In this document: one piece after another, positions 46,870 to 57,818 of the stretch
Position numbering within the stretch: position 1 is the first letter of the stretch
Layout of the letters: every line of letters starts with the position of its first letter
From: Ceratodon purpureus
Taxonomy: Eukaryota > Streptophyta > Bryopsida > Pseudoditrichales > Ditrichaceae
NCBI GenBank assembly: GCA_014871385.1
Contig: CM026428.1
Coordinates: 14,724,476 to 14,788,475, forward strand
DNA length: 64,000 nucleotides
Direction: 5' to 3'
Program-made: the position numbers and the translations under genes
Notes under the pieces: model-generated
What the model was told of the DNA's origin: nothing
Databases searched by the model: none
What the model saw: only the letters and a program-made list of their open reading frames with translations

Positions 46870-47690
46870 AAGGTGCCATCTGACCAAGATGGGTGACCAC
46901 AAATTTTCCTGGTCATCTGCAATAGTGATTACTGAGTCCGGATTGGCCAGTGGGGAATATGGCGCGGCAAAGAGGGTGGCAGTCTGCTACAGCGGGTGAA
47001 TGGGAAGTTCATAACGGGAAGTGGGGCACTTTTGTTACGAAACCTGCGCTCTGCATGCATTGGAATGTGTGCACGTAATGTAAACGCGTGAAAGGGTGAG
47101 ACGAGTTAAAAACATGCATTCTAATTTTGGTGCAAAGTGAGAATCCGACGTCAAATGCCACTTCTGGGGAGGCTTCGATTTCGTCTCGAAGCTGCGCATA
47201 AGGGAGTACGAAGAATGGGCGTGACTCCAAGCCGAAGATGCTTGGTTTAGTTTTTTTTTACAGCGACCAGACTGAGCAGCCTGGGCGCCAACGGGGTATC
47301 AAGGGTTTGAGTTTTGCAAATCTGCAGGGGTTTGAGTTCCTGGGGTTTGAGTTGCTGGGGTTTGGGTTTGGGGAGCTGGAATTAAGTTTCTGTGTGATGG
47401 TTTCTGTGGGCAGCGTCATCTGGGGTGTTTGTTGGGATGTGTGTGAGTAGTGAGCTGTGTGGGTTTTGGTGGTTTTGGTGTTTCTGATAATTCTGGAGTT
47501 GAGAAAGCGAGAGTGGGTTTTTGTGAGCTAGGATTGAAATCAATATTTTTTCATCGTGGTGGAGGGGTTTAGGGTGAAGGCGGATTTTCAGCTCGCAGGT
47601 GCGCTGTTTGCAATCTGAAGGGAGGGAGGGAGGGATGTGCTTGAATGGATATGCGCTTTGTTTTTGTGATGGGAGAGTTTGGTAGTAGTC
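46870..47690 (+). other. Non-coding left part of the CACTA-type element
   Basis: Subterminal region followed by G/T-rich sequence (about 47310-47640) that looks like plant intron or 5' UTR, presumably captured with the bL35 exons. I found neither a transit peptide nor the KMKTHK-like start of bL35 here, so the capture seems to lack the first exon. Confidence 0.4.
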
Positions 47691-47697
47691 TAAGCAG

Positions 47698-48050
47698 GAG
47701 AGCCATCGGCCAAGAGGTTGGCAGTGGGAAGATCACGAGGAGGTGTGCTGGAAGGGCTCATCTTTTGAGGAAGAAGACCACGATGCGCAAGAACAGGCTG
47801 GCTGGCAAGGTATGTGAGGTGTTTAGTTTGGTTGCTGGCAAGGTATGTGAGCGTTAGTGTTCAGTTTGGTTGAGAGTTCTGGTTTCGTGCTAGAAATGCT
47901 GCAAGCATAGGCTAGGGTTGGGATGTTTGTTGTTGACGTGTCTTGTTTCTAATTGAATTGCTCTCTAATTTCGATGTGCAGACCGAAGTGAAGCACTGCA
48001 ACTGGCAAAATGTGATTGGTGCGTTGCCATACTTGAAGGCAAAGAAGTAG
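47698..48050 (+). pseudogene. PRPL35: Captured fragment of the plastid ribosomal protein bL35 gene
   Basis: Two exons, about 47698-47809 and 47982-48050 (stop TAG 48048-48050), separated by a GT-AG intron in phase 0. The protein reads GSGKITRRCAGRAHLL, RKKTTMRKNRLAGK, then TEVKHCNWQNVIGALPYLK; the family's typical GxGKIxRRxxGKxHLLxKK and DNVIGALPYLK motifs are clear. bL35 is a small 50S plastid ribosomal protein. The preceding residues P-S-A-K-R (47703-47717) lie in another frame, with two bases where F-K/R-V-T (12 bases) is expected, so about 10 bp are missing and the frame is broken. The transit peptide exon was not found. The 5' splice site and nearby bases are tandemly duplicated 33 bp apart (GCTGGCAAGGTATGTGA at 47801 and 47834). 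Family identity is very likely; pseudogene status is inferred. Confidence 0.85.
47810..47981 (+). other. Intron retained in the captured bL35 fragment
   Basis: Starts GTATGTGAGG and ends CGATGTGCAG. A second identical donor site 33 bp inside would lengthen the product by 11 residues in frame. The presence of an intron means capture occurred at DNA level, not through an mRNA. Confidence 0.75.
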
Positions 48051-48067
48051 AGCATGAATGCAGATTA

Positions 48068-48750
48068 TGTTAGCCCGGGTATACCATGGAGATGCTAGAA
48101 AATACAGGGAGTGTAATCAGAAGGAAGATACGGTATCAGACTTGCAGCACCGTAGTGTCATGCCTCGGACCGTGGTCATAGGCCACAGGGTGTCCCAGCC
48201 AACGGATCTTGGTCGTTAGGCGTGGGGGCTTGACCGTGGGAAGTCCAAGGAGTGAAGGGGAGTGGAGCGTGAGTTCCAAGGGAGAGAAGTTATGAAGCTC
48301 TTCCAACGGGTGTTGGCGTTCTTCTTGACTGGTACAGGGGATTTCCAGGCAAGACCAAGGACATGCACAGTAGTGAAGCAAAATACGAGTACAAGCAGGA
48401 AGGCGACAGTAGACGCAGAGCTTTAGGGTTCAGAGGAACAACGCAAAGCATTCAGCAAGCACACAAGGGGTGAGAGAGGGAAGCTGTAACCGAAGAGTAT
48501 CACGAGTATAGCAAAGGATAGACAGTCTATTAAGATGGCAAGGCCAAGGAGTCCAAGAGTCCGAGGGCTCGGATACAAAAGTGGCGGCCAAGGTCCGAAG
48601 CTAGAAGCCGACTCATCTACAGCAAAACGAAGAGTGTAAGTTCTAACCAAGCTACCCTGTTTATACTTGCTAATTCCTATTTTCTCTGCTGCAACTGGTA
48701 GTTCGCACCGTCTTGGCTTCCCTCGCTTCCATGGGTCAGGCCAGGTAACA
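48068..48750 (-). repeat. 3' LTR of Gypsy element 2
   Basis: 683 bp, starting TGTTAGCCCGGG and ending CCAGGTAACA. Appears identical to 56629-57311. Confidence 0.95.
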
Positions 48751-48766
48751 TTTTGCCCTCCCTTGG
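48751..48766 (-). promoter_or_regulatory. Polypurine tract of Gypsy element 2
   Basis: Minus strand reads CCAAGGGAGGGCAAAA directly before the 3' LTR. Confidence 0.7.
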
Positions 48767-48793
48767 AGAGTGCAATCCGTCCCGGGTTGCAGG

Positions 48794-49411
48794 TCAGCCA
48801 CGCGTGCGTCTGTGAGCTGGTCTTCGATCTGGACGGGTTTCCTCACGGGGCAGCTGCGTGCGACGACGGGGAGGGGCCTGGTTTCCGTAGATGGCAGCTA
48901 TGGCTGCACCAACACCTCTGTGGATTAGATTGTGTTTCGATCTTGAGGTCACTGCATGCTGAAAAACATCATATACAGTTTTTCCTAAGATTCTATTGCA
49001 AGCAGGGCATTGTACATGGTCAGCCTCGGGATTGCTATAGAGGGCAACAAGGTCAGGGTGATCTGCGAAATAGCGCTTCACTTCTTCAATCGCGGTCTCC
49101 AATTCCTCCTCAGCTTCTTCATCATCACTGGCCTGCACTTCAAGACCAAATTCTTCTTCTATCTTTTTTAATGCTTCTTTATGTTTTTTAAAGGTTTTAG
49201 GTCTCGGGGGTACCATGGGGTTGACAGGACTTGGGGCATCCGGGATTGCTGGTTGCAGGAGAGGCGAAGGCTGAGGTGTGTCCCCTGGGTCCTCGAAATG
49301 CTCTGGGATGTCAACACGCTCAGCCTGCTCATGGAGTTCGGGGATGCTCAAGCTGGGAGGCCGAGGGTTCTCCTGGGGTGTCATGGCCGGACTGAGGTCG
49401 GGGATGCTCAA
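48794..49411 (-). CDS. Small extra ORF of Gypsy element 2 with a zinc-finger-like motif (205 residues)
   Basis: Starts [18 protein letters not shown] next to the end of Pol in another frame. A Pro-rich start leads to an acidic helix ([18 protein letters not shown]), then [19 protein letters not shown] and [14 protein letters not shown], then an Arg-rich basic tail. The CxxC ... H ... H layout with a following helix resembles the zf-XS finger of SGS3 and rice gene X proteins. That would be unusual for a retroelement. Its function is unknown. Confidence 0.6.
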   Translation of the reverse strand: MSIPDLSPAMTPQENPRPPSLSIPELHEQAERVDIPEHFEDPGDTPQPSPLLQPAIPDAPSPVNPMVPPRPKTFKKHKEALKKIEEEFGLEVQASDDEEAEEELETAIEEVKRYFADHPDLVALYSNPEADHVQCPACNRILGKTVYDVFQHAVTSRSKHNLIHRGVGAAIAAIYGNQAPPRRRTQLPREETRPDRRPAHRRTRG

Positions 49412-52400
49412 GCTGGGACTCTGGGAGGCCGAGGGTTCTCCTGGGGTGTCCTGGCCGGGCTGATCGGGGCCTGCTCCTCCTCTTGTACCATGAGAGGGGA
49501 TAATGCTCCCATCGCTATGTCTTCCAGGTCCACGGAGTCCCAGTCATGCTCAGATTGTTCTAGCTCCAAGGTAGAAAGAGCATTGTCGATGCAGTAATCG
49601 AAAAATTCTTGCGGGGGGTCTTCTAAATTCGACATGTGCTCTCGCAGCCATTGATGGGCGTGATTGGCGATTACCCTGGCAGCTCGGTGGATCCAGCCTA
49701 CTTTGTTAGCTTCAAAGTCCTGCATGGCGTGCTCCTCCTCGGGCTGCTGTTTCTGTAGAGCTCCAGCACCTTGAGCGCTCTGGCCCTGTTCCAGGGTGTT
49801 GTTGTGATCAGCCAAGGCCTTACACCGAGCCAGGTACTCACTGCTCTGTTGCTCCAATCTCTGAATGCGCTCTCCTGCCCGGGCTTTCTCTGTAGTCAAG
49901 GTGTCTACGTGCTCCTGGGTGGCCTTGAGCTCCAGTTCTGTGTTAGTAACCTGGTGTCGTAGGTTGATTAACGTCTGTGTCGTCTCCTCCATCTGTTGCT
50001 TGTGGTCTGCGTGTGTTTTCTCCAAGATGCGTTGTGCTTGTTCACGGGCTCCCTGTACCGCCAAGGTTACCTTGCGCTTATACCGTTCCTCCAACTCCCG
50101 CTGCTCTGTTTTGATTGTTGCCTTCTCCTGTTCTGTAGCATGGATCCACTGCAGCATCTCCCCCACGCAATTGGAGAGGGCCAGTCCCTGGGCGTGGAAC
50201 TTGGTAGCTTGTGGCCCCCATGTCGTGACCGGATTATCTTCCTTGGCTGGTTCGGAGCTCCGGGGACGTTTGCTGGGACCAGGAAGTGCAGGGTCCCTGG
50301 TGGCGGCTTGTGCAATCTCCCGCTGGACATCCAAAAAGCTACCCATCTGGGGCCCCTTGCCATATCTTCGGTGGTAGGCAAGGTAATGGGCGATGTAAGA
50401 GCTAAGGAAAGGCCCAATGGGGCTGGAGTACTCCGGGTTCGCCCTGTAACCTCGGAGCTGGAGTCGAAAATTCTCCTCCACAATCATCCCCCAGTTTATC
50501 TTCTCCCCCTGGTCGGCCATGAGAAGCAGGGTCAGCTGCTCCGGCGAGATGCTGTTGCAGTTGTTTTGAAAATAGACCTGGCTTAACACACCGCGCATCC
50601 GTGAGAACCAAGGATCCTTCAATTGATCACCCAATGCAAAAATATCATACCTGCCCTTCTTCTTGCCGTCTGTGTGTGGCTGCAGGTCTCCTACGCGGGT
50701 GGCGAGATCGGGCCGTGGGTAGACGCACTCCGTGGTCCATGCCGTAGCTCCCAAACCGTCCCAGCCGAAAAACTTGTGGAGGTACCGACTCGAAAACTGA
50801 ACCAGGACGCCTTCTACCATGCCCGATGGGTATGCCTCGGTCTCGCTGTGGGTACGCATGGACTCCACGAATTCCTTGCAATGCTTGATGTTTACCTTCT
50901 CCTCTAGCAGCGACCAGTAACGTCCTAATCCTGCACTAGTGTGCCAAATCAGGTCGGGTCGGCGTTTCCACTCCATGACCATCCTGGGAACATAAAATGG
51001 TGGCGATACTTTCCTACTCTCCATGGCTGCTAACTGTGCGGGTGGTGAACTGTGTAGAGGAGGTTGAGGGGCACACGGCTCAAGGACGCGCGAATGCCCC
51101 AGGCAGAAGTGGCACGCAGCCTTGGCCGGGGAGAGAGGAGAAGAAGGCAGTGGGTGGAGGGAGAGAGGAGGCATCCATGGTTTCCTTGGCTGCAAGGGAT
51201 GCGGCCTTGGCGGCCCAGATGAGACAGCAGGGGACTTCCTGGGGCTGCCAAAGGAGGGAGATGGATAGTCTAGGAGGTGAAGTGCTGGGAGCGTAGAATG
51301 TGGCGGCTGTAGCCTCATGATGCGGGGGCGAGTAGATCCCGAGTCTGTCCCATCGATGGGGTGTCTTGGATGGTAGTTGAGAGTCTCTAGGCTGACCTGG
51401 ATGAGGCTTACATGGAGTACCATGGGTTCCATGTCCTCTATGGGTTTGACCGTTGGTGTGGTGTCCAGGGTGTCGGTGGTAGCTTGGGCTTCAGTTGCCA
51501 GGGCTTGGTAAATTTCGCCCAGACTCAGGGTAGGTGCAGGGTTCACATTATCCGCATGGTACTGTTTTAATTTTGTGGAGTTTACGATTGTTGCGTGATT
51601 ATCATAGTTGTCATTGTTTACTAAAAGAACAGTATTGTTAGGTAATACTAATTGAACCCTGTAAGGCCCGTACCACATGGACTCAAATTTAGTTCTTTTT
51701 AACTTGGGATCCTTGGGGCACCAAAGAACTTGATCTCCCTTCTGAAAAAGCCGTACTGGCTTATTGGCTTGAAAATATTTGGCACTCAACTCCTGTTTGT
51801 GAACGATATTTTTAATGGCAAAGGCCCGGACTTCCTCCAAGAGATGGATATCATGGATGCGTGCTGCTAAGACTCTATGGGGGGCATAATCCTTGGGTTG
51901 CAGGGACTGAAAAGTAGGGGCAATATACTCTGTTGGTAATAGAGGCTGGGTGCCATACACCATCTCAAAAGGGCTGACCTGGGTGGCAGTTTTGATGGCT
52001 ACTCTATAAGCCCACAAGGCTGCTGGGAGGCAGTCACCCCAATCCGATTGGTTAGCATGGATGAACCTGCGTAACATATTAATCAGGGTTTTGTTTGTGG
52101 ACTCGGCTTGTCCATTGCCTTGGGGATAGTACACCGTACTAGTGCGATGTTTTATGATATGGTTTTCCATGAGGTCTTCGATGACAGCATTGACGAAATG
52201 GGAGCCCTGGTCAGAGACAATCTCCAAGGGGCAGCCAAAACGAGTGATTATATTTTCGTAGATGAAGGAGGCCGTGACCATGGCTGTATTTGTCCGCAAC
52301 GCCTTTGCTTCAACCCATTTGGTTGTATAATCCGTGGCAACCAGGATGTATTTATACCCTTGCCTAGTGGCCGGTTTTATGGGGCCAACAAAATCCAGCC

Positions 52401-54963
52401 CCCACCGTTGGAAGGGTCCTAACGGGGGAATGGATTTTAAGGGTACACGACCTTGGTACTGAAAGTTGGTCGTGGAAACCTGGCAGGCATGGCAATGCTT
52501 AACATATTCATGGACATCCTTGTGGAGGTTGGGCCACCAGTATCGGGCTGCTAAGATTTTTTTAATTGTGGTCTCAGGTCCCTGGTGACCTCCTGCCGGG
52601 CCGTCATGGAGGATCGCAATGATATTCTGCTCTTCTCCTGTAGGTACGCAAAGGCGGAGTTCCTGGTCTATGCCCTGGCGGTATAGCTGCCCTTGAACCA
52701 CGGTATAGGGTAGTGTAGTACGTACGAAGCTGACCCTGCGAGTGCCTGTCAGATCAAGCGGTGTAATGCCCTGTGTCAAGTACCTCATGATATCTCCTCG
52801 CCAATCCGTGGGAATGTCAGCTTGCAGACTTGCGGCTTGTATATATGGTTCATTGAACGAGTCGTCTATGCCTTCCTCGGTACCCTTGGAGTCCCGGGAC
52901 AGGTAATCTGCGACTATGTGTCTTTTTCCTGGGACATACACTACTTCAAAATCATACTCCAGGAGGATCATGATCCATCGTGCTACTCGACTAGTAACCA
53001 GTGGCTGATTTACCAGGTAAGATAAACTATGGTGATCTACCATGAAACGGAATTTATTCCCTAATAAGTAATGCCTAAATTTTTTAACGGCATAGATCAT
53101 GGCCAGGGCTTCTCTTTCTGTCGTAGAGTAATTTCTTTCAGCTGGATTTAATAGCCGACTGGCATAGGCCACAGGTTGGTCATATTTCCAAGTAATATTC
53201 TGAGCCAACATGACGCCCACGGCGATATTTGAGGCATCTGTATGAACATGGAATGGCTTGGTCCAGTCAGGGGCAATCAATATTGGTGCATTAGAGTATG
53301 CGAGCTTGATCTTTTCCAAGGCAGCCTGTGCTTCAGGGGTCCAGTCTTGGGGGTATTTGTATTTAGCATGGTTTAGGGCAGTGATTGGTGCGGTGATATG
53401 GGCAAGCTTTTCTATGTATATCCTGTTAAACTGTGAGAGTCCAAGGAGCCTTTGTATCCCTTTTTGATCTGTTGGGGGTGTGATGTCCAGGATGTCTTTG
53501 ATTTTCTCGGGGTCAGGAAGCTTCCCATATTTGCACACGATATATCCAAGGATTACCCGAGCGAAGAACAAAAACATGCATTTGTCAGCATTTAAGCTGA
53601 CCCCGTTGGCACGGCATGCCTGGAAAATTTGACGGAGTTGAGTGACATGATCCTTCATCTGTCCGTATACCGTTCCATCATCTAAATATATCCTGAAGAA
53701 TCTTTTCAAGTATGGTCGGAAAATTAATTCCATAACACGTTGGAAAGTCATAGGTGCGTTTTTGGCCCCGAAAGGCATTCTTTCAAATTGGTAAGGACCC
53801 CACTCGGTAGAAAAAGCTGTTTTGTTTTTGTCTTGTTCAGCCATGGCAACCTGGTAATACCCTGAAAAACAATCCAAGAATGAATACATTTCGTGGCCGG
53901 CAACCTCATCAATTATTTCTTCCATGTAAGGCAAAGGGTAATGGTCTTTCTTGGTTGCAGCATTCAATTTCCGGAAATCTACGCAGATCCGTAATGTTCC
54001 GTTTTTCTTGGGAATAATTACCATGGGAGAAAGCCAGGGTGCGGAATCCACAGGTGAGATAAACTTGGCTTTTAGTAATTTGTCCAATTCGGTTTTAACC
54101 CTTTCTGCATAATTTGGGTTCATTCTGTATCGCCTCTGTTGTACCGGGGTTGCATTGGGAACCAGGTCAATAGTATGCTCTGCTAGTGTCCGTGGTATTC
54201 CCTTGAGGTCTTCATGTCCCCATGCAAAGATATCTTGATATTCATGAAAAAGTTCGATAGCAACCTTTTTTACCTGGTCTGGCGCGTCGGCATTGATTTT
54301 GATGTACTTGGGATTATCCAAGGTTCCCAGGTTTATTAACTCGACTTTCTCCTTGGCTCCATGAGTCCAACCTGTGATGACTTCCTTTTGTAGGGTCTCG
54401 GTAGCAGGAGTAGCTTGGATCATCACGTTTTCCTGGAGTTCCTCTGAAAAATGAGGGGGTATATCCATTTTGTCTTGGTCTGCGACCATACTGGCCAAAT
54501 GGATTTCAGCTAATGGAATAAGATCCGGATTTGCCTGGAACACCATGGCTTCCTGTTTTGGAGACAGGCCTTCTACCCAATTTGTTCCTGCCTTGTGGCG
54601 AATTTGGTTTGCTCGTGCTCTCGTGATGCAACTATCCACGGGAATGACAACCGTTTTGCCCTGCCTTTGAATTCGTATTTGGTTTCTAGACCAATCGTGG
54701 ACAGCATTCATATCTCTTAACCAAGGTCGCCCAAGGATAACCGGGAAGTTACTGCTATCCGGCATGTCAATGATGACAAAGGTAGCTGGTGTGGAGACCC
54801 CATGAGTAGTGATAGCTACAGTTGACAATATGCCTAGAGGAGTCACAGGGGCATCATTAGCCATGCGCAATATGAATTTGGCGAGTTTAGGTGAGGGTAA
54901 GCCTAGATGTTTTCTTAGATGATTGCTCATAACATTAACTCCAGAACCACCATCTACCACCAT
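49408..54963 (-). CDS. Pol of Gypsy element 2 with a long post-integrase extension (1851 residues)
   Basis: Domains in order: aspartic protease near the start ([10 protein letters not shown]); reverse transcriptase (about 270-450, active site [10 protein letters not shown]); RNase H ([11 protein letters not shown] near 573); integrase with an HHCC finger ([10 protein letters not shown] near 790) and catalytic motifs near 920 and 955. There is no chromodomain. About 600 residues follow integrase in the same frame: a Pro-rich linker, a globular segment of about 300 residues (containing [12 protein letters not shown] and [15 protein letters not shown]), and a long coiled coil (about 1600-1720). 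The globular part faintly resembles the putative plant transposon protein domain found in Athila-like elements; that is a guess from wording. Confidence 0.9.
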   Translation of the reverse strand: MVVDGGSGVNVMSNHLRKHLGLPSPKLAKFILRMANDAPVTPLGILSTVAITTHGVSTPATFVIIDMPDSSNFPVILGRPWLRDMNAVHDWSRNQIRIQRQGKTVVIPVDSCITRARANQIRHKAGTNWVEGLSPKQEAMVFQANPDLIPLAEIHLASMVADQDKMDIPPHFSEELQENVMIQATPATETLQKEVITGWTHGAKEKVELINLGTLDNPKYIKINADAPDQVKKVAIELFHEYQDIFAWGHEDLKGIPRTLAEHTIDLVPNATPVQQRRYRMNPNYAERVKTELDKLLKAKFISPVDSAPWLSPMVIIPKKNGTLRICVDFRKLNAATKKDHYPLPYMEEIIDEVAGHEMYSFLDCFSGYYQVAMAEQDKNKTAFSTEWGPYQFERMPFGAKNAPMTFQRVMELIFRPYLKRFFRIYLDDGTVYGQMKDHVTQLRQIFQACRANGVSLNADKCMFLFFARVILGYIVCKYGKLPDPEKIKDILDITPPTDQKGIQRLLGLSQFNRIYIEKLAHITAPITALNHAKYKYPQDWTPEAQAALEKIKLAYSNAPILIAPDWTKPFHVHTDASNIAVGVMLAQNITWKYDQPVAYASRLLNPAERNYSTTEREALAMIYAVKKFRHYLLGNKFRFMVDHHSLSYLVNQPLVTSRVARWIMILLEYDFEVVYVPGKRHIVADYLSRDSKGTEEGIDDSFNEPYIQAASLQADIPTDWRGDIMRYLTQGITPLDLTGTRRVSFVRTTLPYTVVQGQLYRQGIDQELRLCVPTGEEQNIIAILHDGPAGGHQGPETTIKKILAARYWWPNLHKDVHEYVKHCHACQVSTTNFQYQGRVPLKSIPPLGPFQRWGLDFVGPIKPATRQGYKYILVATDYTTKWVEAKALRTNTAMVTASFIYENIITRFGCPLEIVSDQGSHFVNAVIEDLMENHIIKHRTSTVYYPQGNGQAESTNKTLINMLRRFIHANQSDWGDCLPAALWAYRVAIKTATQVSPFEMVYGTQPLLPTEYIAPTFQSLQPKDYAPHRVLAARIHDIHLLEEVRAFAIKNIVHKQELSAKYFQANKPVRLFQKGDQVLWCPKDPKLKRTKFESMWYGPYRVQLVLPNNTVLLVNNDNYDNHATIVNSTKLKQYHADNVNPAPTLSLGEIYQALATEAQATTDTLDTTPTVKPIEDMEPMVLHVSLIQVSLETLNYHPRHPIDGTDSGSTRPRIMRLQPPHSTLPALHLLDYPSPSFGSPRKSPAVSSGPPRPHPLQPRKPWMPPLSLHPLPSSPLSPAKAACHFCLGHSRVLEPCAPQPPLHSSPPAQLAAMESRKVSPPFYVPRMVMEWKRRPDLIWHTSAGLGRYWSLLEEKVNIKHCKEFVESMRTHSETEAYPSGMVEGVLVQFSSRYLHKFFGWDGLGATAWTTECVYPRPDLATRVGDLQPHTDGKKKGRYDIFALGDQLKDPWFSRMRGVLSQVYFQNNCNSISPEQLTLLLMADQGEKINWGMIVEENFRLQLRGYRANPEYSSPIGPFLSSYIAHYLAYHRRYGKGPQMGSFLDVQREIAQAATRDPALPGPSKRPRSSEPAKEDNPVTTWGPQATKFHAQGLALSNCVGEMLQWIHATEQEKATIKTEQRELEERYKRKVTLAVQGAREQAQRILEKTHADHKQQMEETTQTLINLRHQVTNTELELKATQEHVDTLTTEKARAGERIQRLEQQSSEYLARCKALADHNNTLEQGQSAQGAGALQKQQPEEEHAMQDFEANKVGWIHRAARVIANHAHQWLREHMSNLEDPPQEFFDYCIDNALSTLELEQSEHDWDSVDLEDIAMGALSPLMVQEEEQAPISPARTPQENPRPPRVPA

Positions 54964-56563
54964 CTACCAGTACATTTGTAAGTTCATGGTTCCCAAGTTG
55001 TAGATGGATAACCGCGGCATCAGGGTCGATCGTGGTTGCATTTACTTGAACGACTTCAGGATCATTTGTTCCTGCAGGCAAAGCTGCTTGCTGTAAATAT
55101 TTCTGTAGTTCTGGGCTCAATTTAATCAACTTGGAGAGTGTGATTGTGACGTTTGTGTCATCCAAGATTTTTTCCATGTGTGAACCCTGGTTTGATGTTT
55201 CTAACCCTTCTTGTAAGTCCTGGCGGATCTTGTGAAGCCGTTCCCAATGATTTTCTGAAAACGGTTTTCTTGGTTCCACCACGTGTTCATCTGGGACAGC
55301 TTTGGACCGGGTTGTCACCACTGCGGTGCTAATAGTGGACACATTAGTCTCGGTTCCATGGACCTCGGTGAGTGTAACTCCCCCACGCCTTGGTGTCCCT
55401 GGAGTTTTTTGGTTATCCATGCCCCCTGGGTTTTCCGATGGTGACCGATATTGGGCCCATCTTTGTCGTAGCTGAGGACATTGGCCTCGCCTATGGTGTA
55501 GGGAACCACACTCCCAGCAGGCATCATTTCGCCCTGGTTGAAAAGCATCTACATTAACCTCCTCAGGATACATGGCCGCCGTGGTTGATCGGGGACGACG
55601 AGTATCCTCTGGCCGGGAAGAGTTTCCAGCATACCAGCAACGACCCCCATGTATTTTTCCACAACTTGAGCATGGGGCAAGGGGTGGGCGATTTTCTGTC
55701 CTCATGCTCGGTAAGGGTAGCAGTGGGACCTGTGTTCTGTTTAGAGCCCCTAGCTCTCGGCTGATATCATTGGCAGCATTTAATATATCCTGCAGAGTTT
55801 TGACACCACGAATTACTATGCCTTGTTGGATCCATGGTAATAACCCCTTTTTAAACCATTCGCAGAGGTAATCCTCCTCAGGGCGTTGGTCTAACTTGTC
55901 GGCCAACTGTTTGAATCGATCATAGAATTTGTCCACGGGTTCATTTTTCTCTTGGGTAATACTTCCCAAGGCCCTTAAGACTTCTGAGCTAGTTTTGAGT
56001 TTTCTAAACTTGTGCAAAAAACTTCGCTCCATGTCTTCCCAGGTAGCATGGGCGTGTTCTGTTTCAAAATCGATATACCAATTGATGTGATTTCCCAGGA
56101 GTGTGGCTCCAAAGATGTTTGGTAGATCCTCGGTATTGGTGATACCATTTGTCCTGGCAATCACTTTGAAACGTCTGATGTGCCAATCCGGATCTCCAGA
56201 CTCATCAAACACAGGGTAGGAAATTTTAGGGAACTTGGTATGTTTGTTCAGGTCACCTTGGCTGGGTAGTGTAGCAGCCGTGTGATTTTCATGAGGAATA
56301 GTGGTGGACCGTATTGCCTCAGGGACAGCTGCCGAAGCTTGTGGTGTTGGGTTTACAGCTTCCTGGGTTCTACTGTCTTGCAAGGTTAGGTATTGGGCAT
56401 TTAGTAGTTCTAGTCTAGCATTGGTAGCCTCATTCTTGGCCACCAAGTCAGTCATTTGCTGTCTCATCCAGACCAGGAATTCCTTGGTAGAATCGGGGTC
56501 ATCTTGGTTAGCAGCATCTTCGGCTTCAGTTATGCGCTCCAATGGGAGCTTCCTGGGAGGCAT
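54935..56563 (-). CDS. Gag of Gypsy element 2 (542 residues)
   Basis: Starts [18 protein letters not shown] retrotransposon Gag domain occupies about residues 115-250 ([18 protein letters not shown] ... [18 protein letters not shown]). Two Cys/His-rich zinc-finger-like segments follow ([13 protein letters not shown] near 300 and [18 protein letters not shown] near 355). It forms the particle core and binds RNA. It reads in a different frame from Pol, with a short overlap. Confidence 0.88.
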   Translation of the reverse strand: MPPRKLPLERITEAEDAANQDDPDSTKEFLVWMRQQMTDLVAKNEATNARLELLNAQYLTLQDSRTQEAVNPTPQASAAVPEAIRSTTIPHENHTAATLPSQGDLNKHTKFPKISYPVFDESGDPDWHIRRFKVIARTNGITNTEDLPNIFGATLLGNHINWYIDFETEHAHATWEDMERSFLHKFRKLKTSSEVLRALGSITQEKNEPVDKFYDRFKQLADKLDQRPEEDYLCEWFKKGLLPWIQQGIVIRGVKTLQDILNAANDISRELGALNRTQVPLLPLPSMRTENRPPLAPCSSCGKIHGGRCWYAGNSSRPEDTRRPRSTTAAMYPEEVNVDAFQPGRNDACWECGSLHHRRGQCPQLRQRWAQYRSPSENPGGMDNQKTPGTPRRGGVTLTEVHGTETNVSTISTAVVTTRSKAVPDEHVVEPRKPFSENHWERLHKIRQDLQEGLETSNQGSHMEKILDDTNVTITLSKLIKLSPELQKYLQQAALPAGTNDPEVVQVNATTIDPDAAVIHLQLGNHELTNVLVDGGRWWFWS

Positions 56564-56607
56564 GGTTTTCTTTCAGAGAAGGCTTTTAAGGTATTTTCAG
56601 CATTCCA

Positions 56608-56625
56608 TCCCCAGCATGGTCGCCA
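56608..56625 (-). promoter_or_regulatory. Primer binding site of Gypsy element 2
   Basis: Minus strand reads TGGCGACCATGCTGGGGA three bases inside the 5' LTR. It resembles the TGGCGCCGTTGCCGGGGA-type sites of Tat/Athila elements but differs in the middle; the matching tRNA is not identified. Confidence 0.7.
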
Positions 56626-56628
56626 AAA

Positions 56629-57311
56629 TGTTAGCCCGGGTATACCATGGAGATGCTAGAAAATACAGGGAGTGTAATCAGAAGGAAGATACGGTATCAG
56701 ACTTGCAGCACCGTAGTGTCATGCCTCGGACCGTGGTCATAGGCCACAGGGTGTCCCAGCCAACGGATCTTGGTCGTTAGGCGTGGGGGCTTGACCGTGG
56801 GAAGTCCAAGGAGTGAAGGGGAGTGGAGCGTGAGTTCCAAGGGAGAGAAGTTATGAAGCTCTTCCAACGGGTGTTGGCGTTCTTCTTGACTGGTACAGGG
56901 GATTTCCAGGCAAGACCAAGGACATGCACAGTAGTGAAGCAAAATACGAGTACAAGCAGGAAGGCGACAGTAGACGCAGAGCTTTAGGGTTCAGAGGAAC
57001 AACGCAAAGCATTCAGCAAGCACACAAGGGGTGAGAGAGGGAAGCTGTAACCGAAGAGTATCACGAGTATAGCAAAGGATAGACAGTCTATTAAGATGGC
57101 AAGGCCAAGGAGTCCAAGAGTCCGAGGGCTCGGATACAAAAGTGGCGGCCAAGGTCCGAAGCTAGAAGCCGACTCATCTACAGCAAAACGAAGAGTGTAA
57201 GTTCTAACCAAGCTACCCTGTTTATACTTGCTAATTCCTATTTTCTCTGCTGCAACTGGTAGTTCGCACCGTCTTGGCTTCCCTCGCTTCCATGGGTCAG
57301 GCCAGGTAACA
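56629..57311 (-). repeat. 5' LTR of Gypsy element 2
   Basis: 683 bp with the same termini. It is the 5' LTR because the primer site lies on its inner side. Short open frames inside both LTRs are identical shadows. Confidence 0.95.
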
Positions 57312-57660
57312 GATTAGTGTATTGATAGATAGGAAAGTAGGAAATCTGTTTAGGAAATGACAAGGCTGAGTTTAAGATACGGTTCATTGTGATAAGCAAA
57401 GCTCCACAACTGAAGATGAGAAGCATTACCAGAAGTAATTTTTTTAAATTGCAAGATGAAATACATTTTTCTTTGAAGCGATGTACCAGGCTTGCAGGTA
57501 GCGTATAGCGTATAGCGTATAGCGTATAGCGTATAGCGTATAGCGTATATTCTCCAAATCGGATATTTACAAGGGTTCTCAATAACACAAGGGTATCTGA
57601 AATTTCTTCTGGAATCTCAATAACGCAATTATTTTCTGCAATTACATTCTGCGAGTGGAA
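57312..57660 (+). other. Right part of the CACTA-type element, probable bL35 3' UTR
   Basis: Sequence after the right GATTA duplication continues what followed the bL35 stop before the Gypsy insertion. No coding potential. Contains a 7-bp minisatellite. Confidence 0.5.
57501..57549 (+). repeat. 7-bp minisatellite (GCGTATA)n
   Basis: Seven perfect or near-perfect copies of GCGTATA in a row. Not the plant telomere repeat. Confidence 0.9.
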
Positions 57661-57818
57661 TCAGTGGGACCCCGTGGCCCGCACCTGGACCAAAATAGAT
57701 GTCCGATTTGACCAAACTCACTGTGAGATGACCACGAACTGGTTTTGGTCACCTCATGCCATTCTAGTCACCAAGACGGTCATCAAACCAGTCATCCAGG
57801 ACACCCCCTCGACTAGTG

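Larger units (their letters stand above)
48068..57311 (-). mobile_element. Ty3/Gypsy LTR retrotransposon 2, non-chromoviral (Tat/Athila-like), looks nearly whole
   Basis: 9244 bp, with 683-bp LTRs that appear identical, hence very young. The 5-bp duplication GATTA lies at 48063-48067 and 57312-57316. The coding strand is minus. It inserted 17 bp after the stop codon of the captured bL35 fragment. It carries Gag, Pol with a long post-integrase extension, and a further small ORF. It appears intact or nearly so, with no more than one or two possible breaks. The Tat/Athila-like assignment rests on the primer site style, the lack of a chromodomain and the RT/integrase wording. Confidence 0.92.
46857..57818. 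mobile_element. CACTA-type element carrying a captured host gene (Pack-CACTA-like)
   Basis: The left end reads CACTAGTGGAAACAAGGTG; the right end, read inward on the other strand, is CACTAGTCGAGGGGGTGTCC. The 3-bp duplication CAA flanks it (46854-46856 and 57819-57821), the size CACTA elements make. Subterminal TGACCA/TGGTCA/GGTGAC motifs recur at both ends. It splits a LINE relic whose two halves lie in the correct order outside it, independently supporting the boundaries. Without the Gypsy insertion it would be about 1.7 kb. It has no transposase, and its main recognisable cargo is part of a plastid bL35 gene, intron included. The 12-bp terminus matches the MITE at 28261-28402. Confidence 0.65.

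Noticed and set aside
48136-48650. Open frames of 81 and 75 codons repeated at 56697-57211
   Set aside because: They lie within both LTRs of the Gypsy element and are identical because the LTRs are.
57501-57549. Telomere-like array
   Set aside because: The unit is GCGTATA, not the plant telomere repeat; a simple minisatellite.
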